Shown: positions 47,250 through 56,456, numbered from the stretch's first letter. The stretch: 64,000 nucleotides of DNA from Massilia agrisoli (GCF_020831365.1 NZ_JAJHPV010000004.1:434001-498000), one strand, 5' to 3'. Numbers and translations are program-made. The notes: generated by a model from the letters alone, not told the origin.

Positions 47250-48035
47250 ATGAAACTGCTTGATGCCCTCGGGCGCGAACACCAACCGGCGCCGGGCGCG
47301 CGCATCGTGTCGCTGGTGCCGTCGATCACCGAATTGCTGTGCGACCTGGGCCTGGCGCCCCAGCTGGTGGGGCGAACCGGCTTTTGCATCCATCCGGCCG
47401 GCGTGGTTGCGGCCATTGCGAAGGTTGGCGGCACCAAGGACGTCAACATCGCCAAGATCCGCGCGCTGGCGCCGACCCACCTGGTGGTCAATATCGACGA
47501 AAACGAAAAGCCGACCGTCGATGCCCTGGCCGAATTCATCCCGAATATCGTGGTCACCCATCCCATTGCCCCGGAGGACAACCTGGGGCTGGCCCGGCTA
47601 ATGGGCGGCATCTTTTGCGCCGAAAACAAGGCCCGCGAGTGGTGTGCGGCATTTGAGTCCGAACTCGCCCAGCTGCGGGCGCTGCCGAAGGGCAGGGCGG
47701 CCACGGTGCTGTACTGCATCTGGCAAGACCCGTGGATGAGTATTTCCGCCGACACCTATATCGCCCGCATGCTGGCCGAGATCGGCTGGAGCGTGCCGCC
47801 GCTGGGCGAGGCGCGCTATCCGCAGTTCGCGTGGTCGGACCAACTGGTGGCGGGCATCGATGGCGTGCTGCTGTCGACCGAACCCTACCGTTTCACGGAG
47901 GCCCATGCGGAGGCGCTCGAAAAGCAGATCGGCAAGCCGGTGCGGCTGGTGGATGGGGAAATGATGTCGTGGTACGGAAGCCGCGCGCTGGCGGGGGTGC
48001 GCTACCTGCGCCAGCTGGCGCAGGACGGGCTGTAG
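47250..48035 (+). CDS. Helical backbone metal receptor family protein (BtuF-like, no signal peptide)
   Basis: A 261-residue protein of the periplasmic-binding-protein-like fold. Typical blocks are RIVSLVPSITELLCDLGL and VNIAKIRALAPTHLVVNIDEN. In this superfamily BtuF binds vitamin B12 and others bind iron chelates. No signal peptide is visible from ATG 47250 or from any upstream start, so it may be cytoplasmic. No ABC transporter gene is adjacent. The ligand is not known. Confidence 0.8.
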   Translation: MKLLDALGREHQPAPGARIVSLVPSITELLCDLGLAPQLVGRTGFCIHPAGVVAAIAKVGGTKDVNIAKIRALAPTHLVVNIDENEKPTVDALAEFIPNIVVTHPIAPEDNLGLARLMGGIFCAENKAREWCAAFESELAQLRALPKGRAATVLYCIWQDPWMSISADTYIARMLAEIGWSVPPLGEARYPQFAWSDQLVAGIDGVLLSTEPYRFTEAHAEALEKQIGKPVRLVDGEMMSWYGSRALAGVRYLRQLAQDGL

Positions 48036-48068
48036 CGCCGGCCGCCGGGCGGCCGCCAGCGCCGGACT

Positions 48069-48452
48069 TTACATATTGCCCTGGTCGTCGCGCTGCTCGG
48101 ACAGGGCTTCTTCGGCAAGCTGCGGTTTGTCGTGCAGGTTCTTGTCATGCAGGCGGCCCAGGGCGCTGTCGATGGCGCGCTTGAGCTTGTCCGCGGCGCC
48201 GTTGATGGCCTGGTGCAAGGTGGCTGCATGATTGCTTACTGCAACTGGCTGGTAGCCGGTGACGCGCGCTTCCAGGGTGCAGCGGCTGCCGCCATCGGCG
48301 GATTTCTCGCTGTTTTCATCGGACAGGTGCACTTCGATCCGGGTGATCTGTTCGCCGAAGCGCTGGACGGCGGCGCCGACAACGGTTTGAACGTGCTCGT
48401 CCAGTCCCTGGGTGCGGTCGATGGTCTTGTCGGTGTTGACGTTGATTTGCAT
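48069..48452 (-). CDS. HPF/RaiA family ribosome-associated protein
   Basis: A 127-residue short HPF-like protein. It has the S30AE-type stretch ITRIEVHLSDENSEK and ends with a charged tail. Family members bind the small ribosomal subunit in stationary phase. It lacks the C-terminal dimerisation domain of long HPF. It is convergent with the metal-receptor gene and divergent from the acyltransferase gene. Confidence 0.85.
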   Translation of the reverse strand: MQINVNTDKTIDRTQGLDEHVQTVVGAAVQRFGEQITRIEVHLSDENSEKSADGGSRCTLEARVTGYQPVAVSNHAATLHQAINGAADKLKRAIDSALGRLHDKNLHDKPQLAEEALSEQRDDQGNM

Positions 48453-48598
48453 ATGTTCACTCCTGTGTGTTCGGAAAAAATTGTTGTCTTCTTGGATTCA
48501 TCTTACCTCTTTTATACCGCTTTCTGCGCGTCAACAGTATTAGGGTCAACTCAGGTAAAATATGCGCCCCGCCTGTGCTCCTTCCGGTTCCAATTTCC

Positions 48599-49210
48599 AT
48601 GCAGACCACAATTTTTGACACGCCCGTCGTCAACACCGCCATGCGCGCCCTGTCGCGGGTGATCCTGCGCCTGATGGGCTGGCGCACTGGCGGCATGTCG
48701 CCGGCCGAGATCGCAGCGCACCCGAAATACGTGCTGATCGCCGCGCCCCACACCAGCAACTGGGACTTCCCGGTCACGCTGATGGTCGCGTTCGTATTGC
48801 GGCTGCGGGTGTACTGGATGGCCAAGGCGAGCCTGTTCGCCGGGCCGCTGGGGCCGGTTGCGCGCTGGCTGGGAGGCATTCCGGTCGACCGCAGCGCCTC
48901 ATCGAACCTGGTGCAGAAGACGGTGGACGCCTTTGCCGCGCGCGAACGGCTGGCGGTAATCGTCGCGCCGGAAGGCACGCGCGGGAAGGTAACGCACTGG
49001 AAGACCGGGTTTTATCACATTGCGCACGGTGCCGGGGTGCCGATCGGCCTGGCCTACCTCGACTACGCGCGCAAGGTGGGCGGCATCGGCAGGATGTACA
49101 CGACCAGCGGCGACATTGAGGCGGACATGGTGGAAATCCGCCAGTTCTACAGCGGCGTCACCGGAAAACACCGGCAGCAATTCGACGCCGACTCCGTGCG
49201 CCGCCGCTAA
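48599..49210 (+). CDS. 1-acyl-sn-glycerol-3-phosphate acyltransferase family protein (PlsC-like)
   Basis: A 203-residue membrane-associated acyltransferase. The catalytic HX4D is in PHTSNWDFP and the phosphate-binding motif is in APEGTRGK. It may make phosphatidic acid or acylate another lipid. ATG 48599 is favoured; a longer reading has a basic, membrane-unlike N-terminus. It is monocistronic, followed by a tandem repeat. Confidence 0.87.
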   Translation: MQTTIFDTPVVNTAMRALSRVILRLMGWRTGGMSPAEIAAHPKYVLIAAPHTSNWDFPVTLMVAFVLRLRVYWMAKASLFAGPLGPVARWLGGIPVDRSASSNLVQKTVDAFAARERLAVIVAPEGTRGKVTHWKTGFYHIAHGAGVPIGLAYLDYARKVGGIGRMYTTSGDIEADMVEIRQFYSGVTGKHRQQFDADSVRRR

Positions 49211-49221
49211 CCGACGTGTTG

Positions 49222-49445
49222 CCAAAATCGGGGTCAGACCACCAGATTTTGGCAATGTTCCAGTTTGACGGTGGTCTGACCCCGATTTTGGCAATGTTCC
49301 GTTTTGGCCGTGGTCTGACCCCGGTTTGTGTTTCCAAAATCGGGGTCAGACCACCAGATTTTGGCAAGATTCCAGTCTGACGGTGGTCTGACCCCGATTT
49401 TTGGCAATGTTCCGGTTTGGCGGTGGTCTGACCCCGGTGTGGGGG
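49222..49445. repeat. Two tandem copies of a 112-bp element with internal inverted repeats
   Basis: The block starting CCAAAATCGGGGTCAGACC at 49222 recurs at 49334 (period 112 bases) with few differences. Within each copy CGGGGTCAGACCACC and GGTGGTCTGACCCCG occur as inverted arms, three per copy. The two copies fill the gap between the acyltransferase gene and the AscD-type reductase gene. No open frame of note lies in it. Confidence 0.85.
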
Positions 49446-49449
49446 TGGG

Positions 49450-50475
49450 TCAGCTTGCGAGGTCGGCTTCGGTGGTGAAGGCGTCGGCGTAGAATTCGTC
49501 GGCGGGGAGGTGGCATTTTTCGACGTAGTCGGCGCGCGCCGAGTCGACCACGACCGGGGCGCCGCAGGCGTAGACCTGGTAGTTCGACATGTCCGGGATG
49601 TCCTGCATGACCGCCGCGTGGACGTAGCCGGTGCGGCCGGTCCAGTGGTCTTCAGGGAAGGCGTGCGAGACCACCGGCACGTAGCGGAAGCCGGGCAGGG
49701 TGGCCGCCCATTCTTCGCACAGCGCATTCATGTACAGGTCCATCGGACGGCGACCGCCCCAGTAGAGGCTGACCGGGCGCGTCGATTTCAGGTGGATCAG
49801 GTGTTCGACCAGCGCCTTGATCGGCGCGAAGCCGGTGCCCGAGGCCAGCAGCACGATCGGCTTGCTCGATTCTTCGCGCAGGAAGAAGGTGCCGTGCGGT
49901 CCTTCAAAGCGCAGGATGTCGCGCTCTTTCATCGAGTTAAAGACGTGTTCGGTGAACAGGCCGCCCGCCATGTAGCGGATGTGCAGGGTGATCGGGCCTT
50001 CGAGGCTGGGCGCGCTGGCCATGCTGTAGCTGCGCCGCTTGCCGTCCTTGAGCAGGAATTCGATGTACTGGCCGGCGCGGTAGGCCAGCGCTTCATTGGC
50101 CGGCAGCTGCAGCGTGACCACCGCGACGTCCGGCGCGACTTTTTCAATGCTGGCCACCCGCGTCGGCATCTTGCGCACCGGGTATTCGCTGCTGCCGGCC
50201 ACCTCGCGCGCTTCGATCACCAGGTCTTTGCCCGGCACCGCGCAGCAGAACAGCGCCATGCCCCGTTGGCGTTCTTCTTCCGATAGCGCGCGTTGCTGGT
50301 GCGCCTTGTGTTCGACGGTGCCTTCGAGCACTTTTCCCTTGCATGATCCGCAGGCGCCGTTTTTGCAGCCGTAAGGCAGGCCGATGCCGGCGCGCAGGGC
50401 CGCCGTCAGGACGGTTTCATCCGCGTCGCAGGTAAATTGGTGGCCGCTGGGCTGGACTGTAATCTGAAAGCTCAT
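49450..50475 (-). CDS. CDP-6-deoxy-delta-3,4-glucoseen reductase-like (2Fe-2S flavin reductase, AscD type)
   Basis: A 341-residue electron-transfer protein. The N-terminal 2Fe-2S ferredoxin domain has CKNGACGSC, with a further Cys in FCCAV. The FAD and NAD(P) domains follow, with RRSYSMASAP (FAD) and VLLASGTGFAPIKALV (NAD). This order matches AscD/RfbI and naphthalene-type reductases. Its usual partner oxygenase or dehydratase is not in the window, so the acceptor is unknown. Confidence 0.88.
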   Translation of the reverse strand: MSFQITVQPSGHQFTCDADETVLTAALRAGIGLPYGCKNGACGSCKGKVLEGTVEHKAHQQRALSEEERQRGMALFCCAVPGKDLVIEAREVAGSSEYPVRKMPTRVASIEKVAPDVAVVTLQLPANEALAYRAGQYIEFLLKDGKRRSYSMASAPSLEGPITLHIRYMAGGLFTEHVFNSMKERDILRFEGPHGTFFLREESSKPIVLLASGTGFAPIKALVEHLIHLKSTRPVSLYWGGRRPMDLYMNALCEEWAATLPGFRYVPVVSHAFPEDHWTGRTGYVHAAVMQDIPDMSNYQVYACGAPVVVDSARADYVEKCHLPADEFYADAFTTEADLAS

Positions 50476-50547
50476 GTGTCTGGAAAAATTGGGAGTTGCG
50501 GCCCCGCACAGGGCAAAGGCCGGGAGGGGCGCCGGCGCGGCGCCACT

Positions 50548-51129
50548 TTACATTGTATACAGCTTGGAGTGCGCCGCGCAGACCTGGTCGATGCCAGATT
50601 CGCCGCCGTTGCCAAAGCCGGACCTGGGATAGGCGCAAAATAGCGAAAACTGTTGGGCGGCGCAGAGGCGGGTCCAGAAATGTTCCAGCTGCACTGCCGC
50701 TTCGCACAGGCCGTCGGCCCACATCAGGGCGACCATTTCTCCAAAAGCGCGGACCTGGTGATGGTGGGTCCTGGCGCGCCCGAGCACCTCCTCGATGACC
50801 GCGTTGAAGCGTGCCTGGTCCGGCCAGCCGTCCACCATGAAGCGCTCCAGGGTCTGGGCGGCGTCGAGGGCGATGTACTGGCCGCGCCTGGTCGCCGCGG
50901 CGACGTCGAAACCATTGCGCTGGAGCCGTGCGGACAGGGCGGAAAGGTGGGCCGGCGTTGCAATCAGCACGATCGAATCGCCTTGGCGGATGCCGCCCGC
51001 GACGAAACCTTCGAGCGCCGCGAGGAACGCCGGGTCGTTGTCGTAAATCTGGACGCAATGGTCGCGGGCCGTCAGCCCTGCCCAGAAGGCATCGGCTGCG
51101 GGATTTCTCCTGGTTTCCGCGTAAGTCAT
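50548..51129 (-). CDS. MEDS domain protein (DcmR-like sensory domain), stand-alone
   Basis: A 193-residue protein that consists almost only of a MEDS (methanogen/methylotroph DcmR sensory) domain. It opens with DHCVQIYDNDPAFLAAL and has GDSIVLIATPAHLSAL. MEDS domains usually sit in front of kinases or HTH regulators. Here no output domain or adjacent kinase is found. It lies 73 bases upstream of the AscD-like reductase gene on the same strand, but cotranscription is uncertain. Confidence 0.78.
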   Translation of the reverse strand: MTYAETRRNPAADAFWAGLTARDHCVQIYDNDPAFLAALEGFVAGGIRQGDSIVLIATPAHLSALSARLQRNGFDVAAATRRGQYIALDAAQTLERFMVDGWPDQARFNAVIEEVLGRARTHHHQVRAFGEMVALMWADGLCEAAVQLEHFWTRLCAAQQFSLFCAYPRSGFGNGGESGIDQVCAAHSKLYTM

Positions 51130-51263
51130 AACAAATTTAGCTCTTTATCAACACGAAATGATAGCACGGCGGTGGCGCGCTAAACGATGCGCAGGCGCAA
51201 CGGCCATTGGGGGCCGCATCGTGACGTAGCCGCGTGAGCACGTCTTGTCATACAATCAATGAC

Positions 51264-52151
51264 ATGAGCAAACATCGACAATTCAAGCGGCCGCACCTGC
51301 TGGTCGTCGGCTGCGGCGACGTCGGCATGCGCCTGCTGCCTTTGGTGCGCCAGCGTTTCCGCGTCTTCGCACTGACCAGCAATCCCGCGCGCTGCGCCGA
51401 ACTGCGCCGGGCCGGAGCGGTGCCCATCGTTGGCGACCTTGACCGGCCGGAAACGCTCAAGCGCCTGCGCGGACTGGCGCAGTACGTGGTGCACATGGCG
51501 CCGCCCCAGTCCGAGGGCGTGCTCGACCGGCGCACGCGGCGTCTGGCCGCGGTGCTGCCGGCGGGCGGGCGGGTGGTGTATGTCAGCACCAGCGGCGTGT
51601 ATGGCGATTGCGCCGGTGCGCTGGTGACGGAAACCCGGCCGGTGGCGCCGCGCAACGCCCGCGCGCAGCGCCGGGTCGATGGCGAGCGCGTGCTGCGCGA
51701 CTGGGCGCGCCGCAGCGGCGCCGACCTGGCCATCCTGCGCGTGCCGGGCATTTATGCGGCCGACCGGCTGCCGCTCAAGCGGCTGCAGCAGGGCACGCCG
51801 GCCCTGCTGCCGGCCGACGACGTGTTCACCAACCACATCCACGCGGACGACCTGGCCCAGGTGGCGGCGCTGGCGCTGTTCCGCGCGCGGCCGGGGCGGG
51901 TCTATCATGCGGTGGACGATAGCCGCCTGAAGATGGGCGACTATTTCGATACGGTCGCCGATGCCTTCTGCCTGCCGCGCCCGCCGCGGCTGCCGCGCGC
52001 CGAACTGCAGGCGCAGGTGTCGCCGATGCTGCTGTCGTTTATGTCGGAATCGCGCCGCCTGGACAACCGCCGCCTGCGCCAGGAACTGGGCGTGCGCCTG
52101 CGCCATCCGGACGTGGCCGAAGCCGTGGCGGCGATGGCTCTGGCACAATAG
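51264..52151 (+). CDS. NAD(P)-binding epimerase/SDR-like protein (YeeZ type)
   Basis: A 295-residue protein with a Rossmann fold. The dinucleotide motif is VVGCGDVGMRLL and the SDR-like Ser/Tyr site is VYVSTSGVYGDC. The Lys of the usual YxxxK is not clear (the stretch reads NARAQRRV). It resembles YeeZ-like atypical SDRs. ATG 51264 fits the start of the fold. Unknown substrate. Confidence 0.82.
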   Translation: MSKHRQFKRPHLLVVGCGDVGMRLLPLVRQRFRVFALTSNPARCAELRRAGAVPIVGDLDRPETLKRLRGLAQYVVHMAPPQSEGVLDRRTRRLAAVLPAGGRVVYVSTSGVYGDCAGALVTETRPVAPRNARAQRRVDGERVLRDWARRSGADLAILRVPGIYAADRLPLKRLQQGTPALLPADDVFTNHIHADDLAQVAALALFRARPGRVYHAVDDSRLKMGDYFDTVADAFCLPRPPRLPRAELQAQVSPMLLSFMSESRRLDNRRLRQELGVRLRHPDVAEAVAAMALAQ

Positions 52152-52175
52152 CGCCCTCATTACCTGGAACTGACC

Positions 52176-52376
52176 ATGACTTACGAAGAATACCTGGACG
52201 AAGTAACCACGCTGATCGCGGAAAAATACGACCTGAGCGATGCTGCCGCCATCAAGCTGGTGGTCGATGCACAGGACGCCGAGTTTTTCGTCCAGCACGA
52301 TGAGCACAAGCAGATGCGCACGCTGGACCAGGCGCACAAGGACGCAAAAACCTTGTACATGGCGGCGCAGAAGTAA
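52176..52376 (+). CDS. Small protein of unknown function
   Basis: A 66-residue charged, mostly helical protein (MTYEEYLDEVTTLIAEKYDL). No domain recognised. It starts 24 bases after the SDR-like gene, so it may be its operon partner. No signal peptide or membrane segment. The reading is compact and starts with ATG, but support is only from length, position and codon use. Confidence 0.55.
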   Translation: MTYEEYLDEVTTLIAEKYDLSDAAAIKLVVDAQDAEFFVQHDEHKQMRTLDQAHKDAKTLYMAAQK

Positions 52377-52516
52377 AAGCGTGGCTTCCCGGGCACAGGC
52401 AGCCAGTTGCACGGGGAAATCGGATTGGGGATTGCGGTACCTCAAACAGGCCTTGCTTGCCGGGCTTATCGTGACCAAAGTCCTTATCCGATTGCTGACT
52501 TGTGTCAGGGCTTGCC

Positions 52517-52777
52517 ATGCCGCATCGCATCTACCAACCGACCAAGGAACAGGTCCGGGCCTACATGGCCGCGCGCGAAGCTGAGCGCCGGCCACCCCCG
52601 CCGCCCGAAGAAATCCGCCGCCAGCTCAACTGGCGCATCGCCCCATCGGACGAGGACCGCGTGCTGGTCCAGTTCTGCCTGATTCCGTCCACCTACGGCC
52701 AACTGGCCGCCCGCATTGCCATCGATCTCCTCTTCGCTCCTGTCATGCTGATCCCGCCGCCGCCTGGCGAGCGCTGA
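52517..52777 (+). CDS. Small Pro-rich protein of unknown function
   Basis: An 86-residue protein. The first part is charged with a Pro run (RRPPPPPEEIRRQL), then a hydrophobic stretch near residues 58-80 (GQLAARIAIDLLFAPVMLIP). AGGG lies eight bases before ATG 52517. No known family. It could be a small membrane-associated protein. Confidence 0.5.
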   Translation: MPHRIYQPTKEQVRAYMAAREAERRPPPPPEEIRRQLNWRIAPSDEDRVLVQFCLIPSTYGQLAARIAIDLLFAPVMLIPPPPGER

Positions 52778-52973
52778 TCGCAGCGCAACCGCACCGCTTT
52801 CGGATGGAAATCTGGCAGTCTTAAGCAGATGTCATCAAAGCTGTGTATCATCGTGCCGTTTAGCCAAAACGCCGCATATTCGATGGCTTTTGCTAATGCG
52901 CACCATGTATTTAATTGTAGTAACCTTTCCGCGTCGAATTAGACACGGTACGAACTTGCTCGAAAGATTTAGT

Positions 52974-53240
52974 ATGTCAGGAAGAAAAATACCGGATGCC
53001 GCAGGCTACGATCCCAACCGCGTTCTCGATGCCATCATGGCGAAGCTGCACCTGAAAAACGATGCCGCGCTGTCGCGTGCGCTGGAAGTGGCGCCGCCGG
53101 TGATCAGCAAGATTCGCCACCGCACCTTGCCGATCGGCGCGACCATCTTGTTGCGCATGCATGAGGTGAGCGACTTCAGTATCCGCGAACTGCGGGCGCT
53201 GATGTCGGTAGGTCCCGGCGAAGGCGCTGCGCTGGCCTGA
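52974..53240 (+). CDS. Small HTH-like protein, paralogue of 7326-7613
   Basis: An 88-residue protein. It shares the pattern KLHLKNDAALSRALEVAPP and RTLPIGATILLRMHEV with the protein at 7326, so both belong to one family with a probable helix-turn-helix. No toxin or partner gene is adjacent in either case. ATG 52974 has only a weak ribosome site. Function unknown. Confidence 0.65.
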   Translation: MSGRKIPDAAGYDPNRVLDAIMAKLHLKNDAALSRALEVAPPVISKIRHRTLPIGATILLRMHEVSDFSIRELRALMSVGPGEGAALA

Positions 53241-53356
53241 TGTGGCGCTCGCCGGGACGTGGTGCAATGGAACATTGATTCATTGTGGTTCACTCCGGGC
53301 GCATTGGCGAGGATTTGCCTCGCTGGAACCGCACGGCCAACCTGGCAGCAAACAGC

Positions 53357-54211
53357 TCAAGCCGCCGCCGCTTTCAAGGACGTTCCCAGGGGCTGGGTAA
53401 CCTGGTAGATATCGGCGTTGCTGGCGGCGGCGCCGGCTGCCGCTACCGGCGGCTTGACGCCACCGCAATAGGCCAGGGCGCTGGCGGGCGGTTTGACGCC
53501 GCCGCAGTAGGCAAGGCTGCTCACTGGCGGTTTGACGCCGCCACAGTAAGCATGGTCGCTCGCAGGCGGTTTGACGCCGCCACAATAGGCATGGTCGTTC
53601 GCAGGCGGCTTGACGCCGCCGCAGTAGGCCGCCGCGCTGGCGGGGGGCTTGACGCCGCCGCAGTAGGCCGCCGCGCTGGCGGGAGGCTTGATGCCGCCGC
53701 AGTAAGAGCCAGCGTTGGAAGCGGGCGCGATCAGGCTGCAGTAGGCAGTCGCGTCGGCCGAAGGTTTGACCAGGCTGCAGTACGCGGGCGCGCCTGCCGT
53801 CCCCCCCGCGCCTGCCACGATCTCGCGCGTGTAGGTTTCACCGAACGTTTCCTCATAAATCTCGCGCATGCGTTCGCCTGCGGCCTCGTGGACCTCGGCG
53901 TCGTCGGCGCCACCCTCCATGCCCACATACGGGTAGTGGTGCAGGAAGTAGCCAAAGGCTTGTTCGCAATCTGCGGCGTACTTCATCGTGTCAAGGATAT
54001 GGTAGTGCCAGAACGTGTCCACATCCACCGAGGGTGCGGTCTCCTTGGTCGGGAACGCCTTCATCAGGTACAGGAAGCGCTTGTACTCGCGTTCCACGGC
54101 GTCGGCCTGGTCCACGGTCCAGCCTTCACCTGATTCCATATGCATCAGCTTGCGTTTGATGGCGGTCAAATCCAGGTCCAGGATTGCTTTCATTTCGATG
54201 TTCGAAATCAT
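53357..54211 (-). CDS. GRDP-like protein with nine exact 13-residue Tyr-Cys repeats
   Basis: A 284-residue protein. Residues 30-130 look like the GRDP (glycine-rich domain-containing protein) region, with VDTFWHYHILDTMKYAADCE and a HHYPYVGMEG stretch. From residue 143 to 257 the unit AYCGGVKPPASAA repeats nine times with exactly 13-residue spacing of Cys (145, 158, 171, 184, 197, 210, 223, 236, 249). The first two units are diverged (AYCSLVKP). AGAGG lies seven bases before ATG 54211. No signal peptide. It is monocistronic. The repeats resemble a ribosomally made peptide precursor or a metal-binding tail, but no modifying enzyme is adjacent. Confidence 0.8.
   Translation of the reverse strand: MISNIEMKAILDLDLTAIKRKLMHMESGEGWTVDQADAVEREYKRFLYLMKAFPTKETAPSVDVDTFWHYHILDTMKYAADCEQAFGYFLHHYPYVGMEGGADDAEVHEAAGERMREIYEETFGETYTREIVAGAGGTAGAPAYCSLVKPSADATAYCSLIAPASNAGSYCGGIKPPASAAAYCGGVKPPASAAAYCGGVKPPANDHAYCGGVKPPASDHAYCGGVKPPVSSLAYCGGVKPPASALAYCGGVKPPVAAAGAAASNADIYQVTQPLGTSLKAAAA
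53441..53785 (-). repeat. 39-bp tandem coding repeats (nine units)
   Basis: The DNA that encodes the nine 13-residue repeats shows 39-bp periodicity, with synonymous and non-synonymous differences between units. The best-conserved central units differ at only a few positions. This suggests recent expansion inside the gene. Confidence 0.85.
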
Positions 54212-54388
54212 GATGGTCCTCTTTATGGTCTTAACTACGTGAAGAAATATCCCTAGTTTGTTACTGCGTATTTCCCTACGTTGCCTCCTGTGTTGTGCCG
54301 CGTTAGCATTCTTGAAAACATTGATATTGCTTACTGAAATTCAATTGTTGCGCATGCCTATCGGTGCCTGATTGACACTCGTCAACGA

Positions 54389-56302
54389 TTACAAGGGCGA
54401 GTTTTCAAGTGTCGTATTCGGCGCAGCGGCGAGCATTGCGGGGGGCGCAAGCGGCGCCGCCGGCGCAGGGCCGATGCTGTCAGCCGGCGCGCGCGCGTCG
54501 TCGATGGGCGCCGAGACGCACACCGTGGTGCCGGTGCCAGGCACCCCTTTGATCGACAGGCTCCCGCCGAGCATCGTGATGCGTTCCTCGATGCCCACCA
54601 GGCCGAACGAGCCGACCTTGTGGCGCGCTCTGTCGGCCAGGCCGTTGCCGTTGTCGGCGATCGACATGACCAGCGAGCCGCCTGTCAGCGCCAGCTCGAC
54701 GCTGACCCTGGTCGCGCCGGCATGCCGCGAGATGTTGCTGAGCGACTCCTGGAGAATGCGGAAGAACGCGGTGGCGCGCTTGTCGCTGATGACGATGTCG
54801 CGCACCTGCTCTTGCAGTTGGCATTCGATGCCGCTGAGACGGCGAAATTCCTTGACCTGCCATTCCACCGCCGCCGACAGGCCAAGGTCGAGGACGTTGG
54901 GGCGCAGGTCATTGATGATCTGGCGCACGCTCTTGATGGTGGCGTCTATCTGGAGCAAGGTGGCGCAGGCGCGCGCATGCAGGTGCGCATGGCGGGCGCG
55001 GGTGCGCGCGGCCAGCATATCGACCTCGATGCGCAGGGCCAGCAGGTTTTGGCCGAGGTCGTCGTGGATTTCGCGCGCGATGCGTTTGCGTTCCAGCTCC
55101 TTGATCTGGTCCGCGTGCGCGCCCAGCAGGCGCAGGGTTTCGTTGGAGGTTTGCAGCTTGGCCTCGCTGGCGCGCAGTTCCTTGGTCATGTCGGAGGCGA
55201 TCATCAGGGCGCGGCGGCGTGACGATGACAGCGCGTGGAACAGGGCGTACACCAGCAGCGATCCGATGAAACCGGCGAAGGCGGCGAGCTTCGGGTAGAT
55301 CACGTCGAACTCGGTGTACATCTCCGCTTTGGGCGTGCTGAAGGTAATCTTCCATGGACGGCCGTGGAAATTGACCGGCAGCGTGGTCGTGAAGCGTCGC
55401 GGGTCGGCCTCGTCGGGAAACACGTTCAATTCACCCGAACTATCGAACAGGATGCGCATGGAAGCGGGCGATACCGGCGCGCCGCCGGGTTCCGGGAGGT
55501 CCTGGTCCAGCAGGGTCATGCGTACATTGTTGACCGGCATTTCGGCCAGCACCCCCTGCACCAGCTGGGGCACGCTGAATGCAATACCAACCGATCCGCG
55601 GTAAGCGGCGCGCCGCTGCGCGATGGTGTCGAGCGTGGCGCCAGGGCGGTATACCGGAAGGCGCAGGCCGAGAAAAACATGGTTCGGTGACGAGATGGCC
55701 AGGATCGGCGTACCTGAATTCATCATCTGGCCGGAATCCCGGGTGGCAAGCATGATTTGCTCGACATAGGCATTGGTGTGCAGGTCCAGGCCGAATGCCG
55801 AGGTGGTGGCGGAACTTGGCTCGATGAAGGTGACAACGCAATACGATTCGCGGGCACGCGCCTGTTCGGCGCCGTTGGGCCTGATCCTGGCGGACAGCGG
55901 CAGCCCGGGGTTGGCGACCTGTTCAGCGCGCATGCGCTGCTCGAACGCCGGCCGCCCGGCTTGCGTGACGTACTCGGCGTAATTGATTGTATGAATCGCC
56001 GGGAAGGTATCGCGCAGTGCCAGGCCTTCGGCATATTCGTGGAACTGGGCGCGGCTGATGTTCTCGCCGGTCCTGAACAGGCTTGCCGCTCCCCGCAACA
56101 CATCGGTATAAGACTTCACCCGCGCCACGATGGTCTTCTGTGCATTGCGGGCGTGGTTGGCAAAGCGCTCGCGCGAATCGCTTTCAATAAACTGCGTTGT
56201 TGCAACGTAGAACAACAACCCGACGCAGGACGAGATCAGGGCGCCCATCCGCAACGGTTTTAACCTGGAAAACCTGTGCAGTTGAGCGGGCTTCAGGGGC
56301 AT
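54389..56302 (-). CDS. CHASE domain sensor histidine kinase (NarL-family type)
   Basis: A 637-residue membrane kinase. Transmembrane helix near residues 20-38, periplasmic CHASE domain (about 75-305, FPAIHTINYAEYVTQAG), second helix near 340-358, a coiled coil, then a HisKA_3 domain with His in IAREIHDDLGQN and an ATPase domain with RILQESLSNISRHAGA and GSFGLVGIEER. Such kinases usually work with a NarL-type response regulator, but none is adjacent. CHASE domains often sense cytokinin-like or other small ligands. Confidence 0.87.
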   Translation of the reverse strand: MPLKPAQLHRFSRLKPLRMGALISSCVGLLFYVATTQFIESDSRERFANHARNAQKTIVARVKSYTDVLRGAASLFRTGENISRAQFHEYAEGLALRDTFPAIHTINYAEYVTQAGRPAFEQRMRAEQVANPGLPLSARIRPNGAEQARARESYCVVTFIEPSSATTSAFGLDLHTNAYVEQIMLATRDSGQMMNSGTPILAISSPNHVFLGLRLPVYRPGATLDTIAQRRAAYRGSVGIAFSVPQLVQGVLAEMPVNNVRMTLLDQDLPEPGGAPVSPASMRILFDSSGELNVFPDEADPRRFTTTLPVNFHGRPWKITFSTPKAEMYTEFDVIYPKLAAFAGFIGSLLVYALFHALSSSRRRALMIASDMTKELRASEAKLQTSNETLRLLGAHADQIKELERKRIAREIHDDLGQNLLALRIEVDMLAARTRARHAHLHARACATLLQIDATIKSVRQIINDLRPNVLDLGLSAAVEWQVKEFRRLSGIECQLQEQVRDIVISDKRATAFFRILQESLSNISRHAGATRVSVELALTGGSLVMSIADNGNGLADRARHKVGSFGLVGIEERITMLGGSLSIKGVPGTGTTVCVSAPIDDARAPADSIGPAPAAPLAPPAMLAAAPNTTLENSPL

Positions 56303-56456
56303 GGCGTCAACCGGGGTTCAAGAGGGAGAGTAGTGCAGTTTTGCATATGTGGCATGTCAATTGCATCGTTACTAACGGTAACGAGTGTTGGCACGTTACG
56401 TACCTAGCAAACCTGATAGGTTGTTAGAAATCGCAACGGTTCGGCGGGTTTACGCG

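Noticed and set aside
49222-49445. Short repeats that could be taken for a CRISPR array
   Set aside because: Only two 112-bp copies with inverted arms, no uniform spacer and no cas genes in the window.
53441-53785. 39-bp direct repeats that look like a CRISPR array
   Set aside because: The repeats are contiguous without unique spacers, keep the reading frame, and encode 13-residue protein units.
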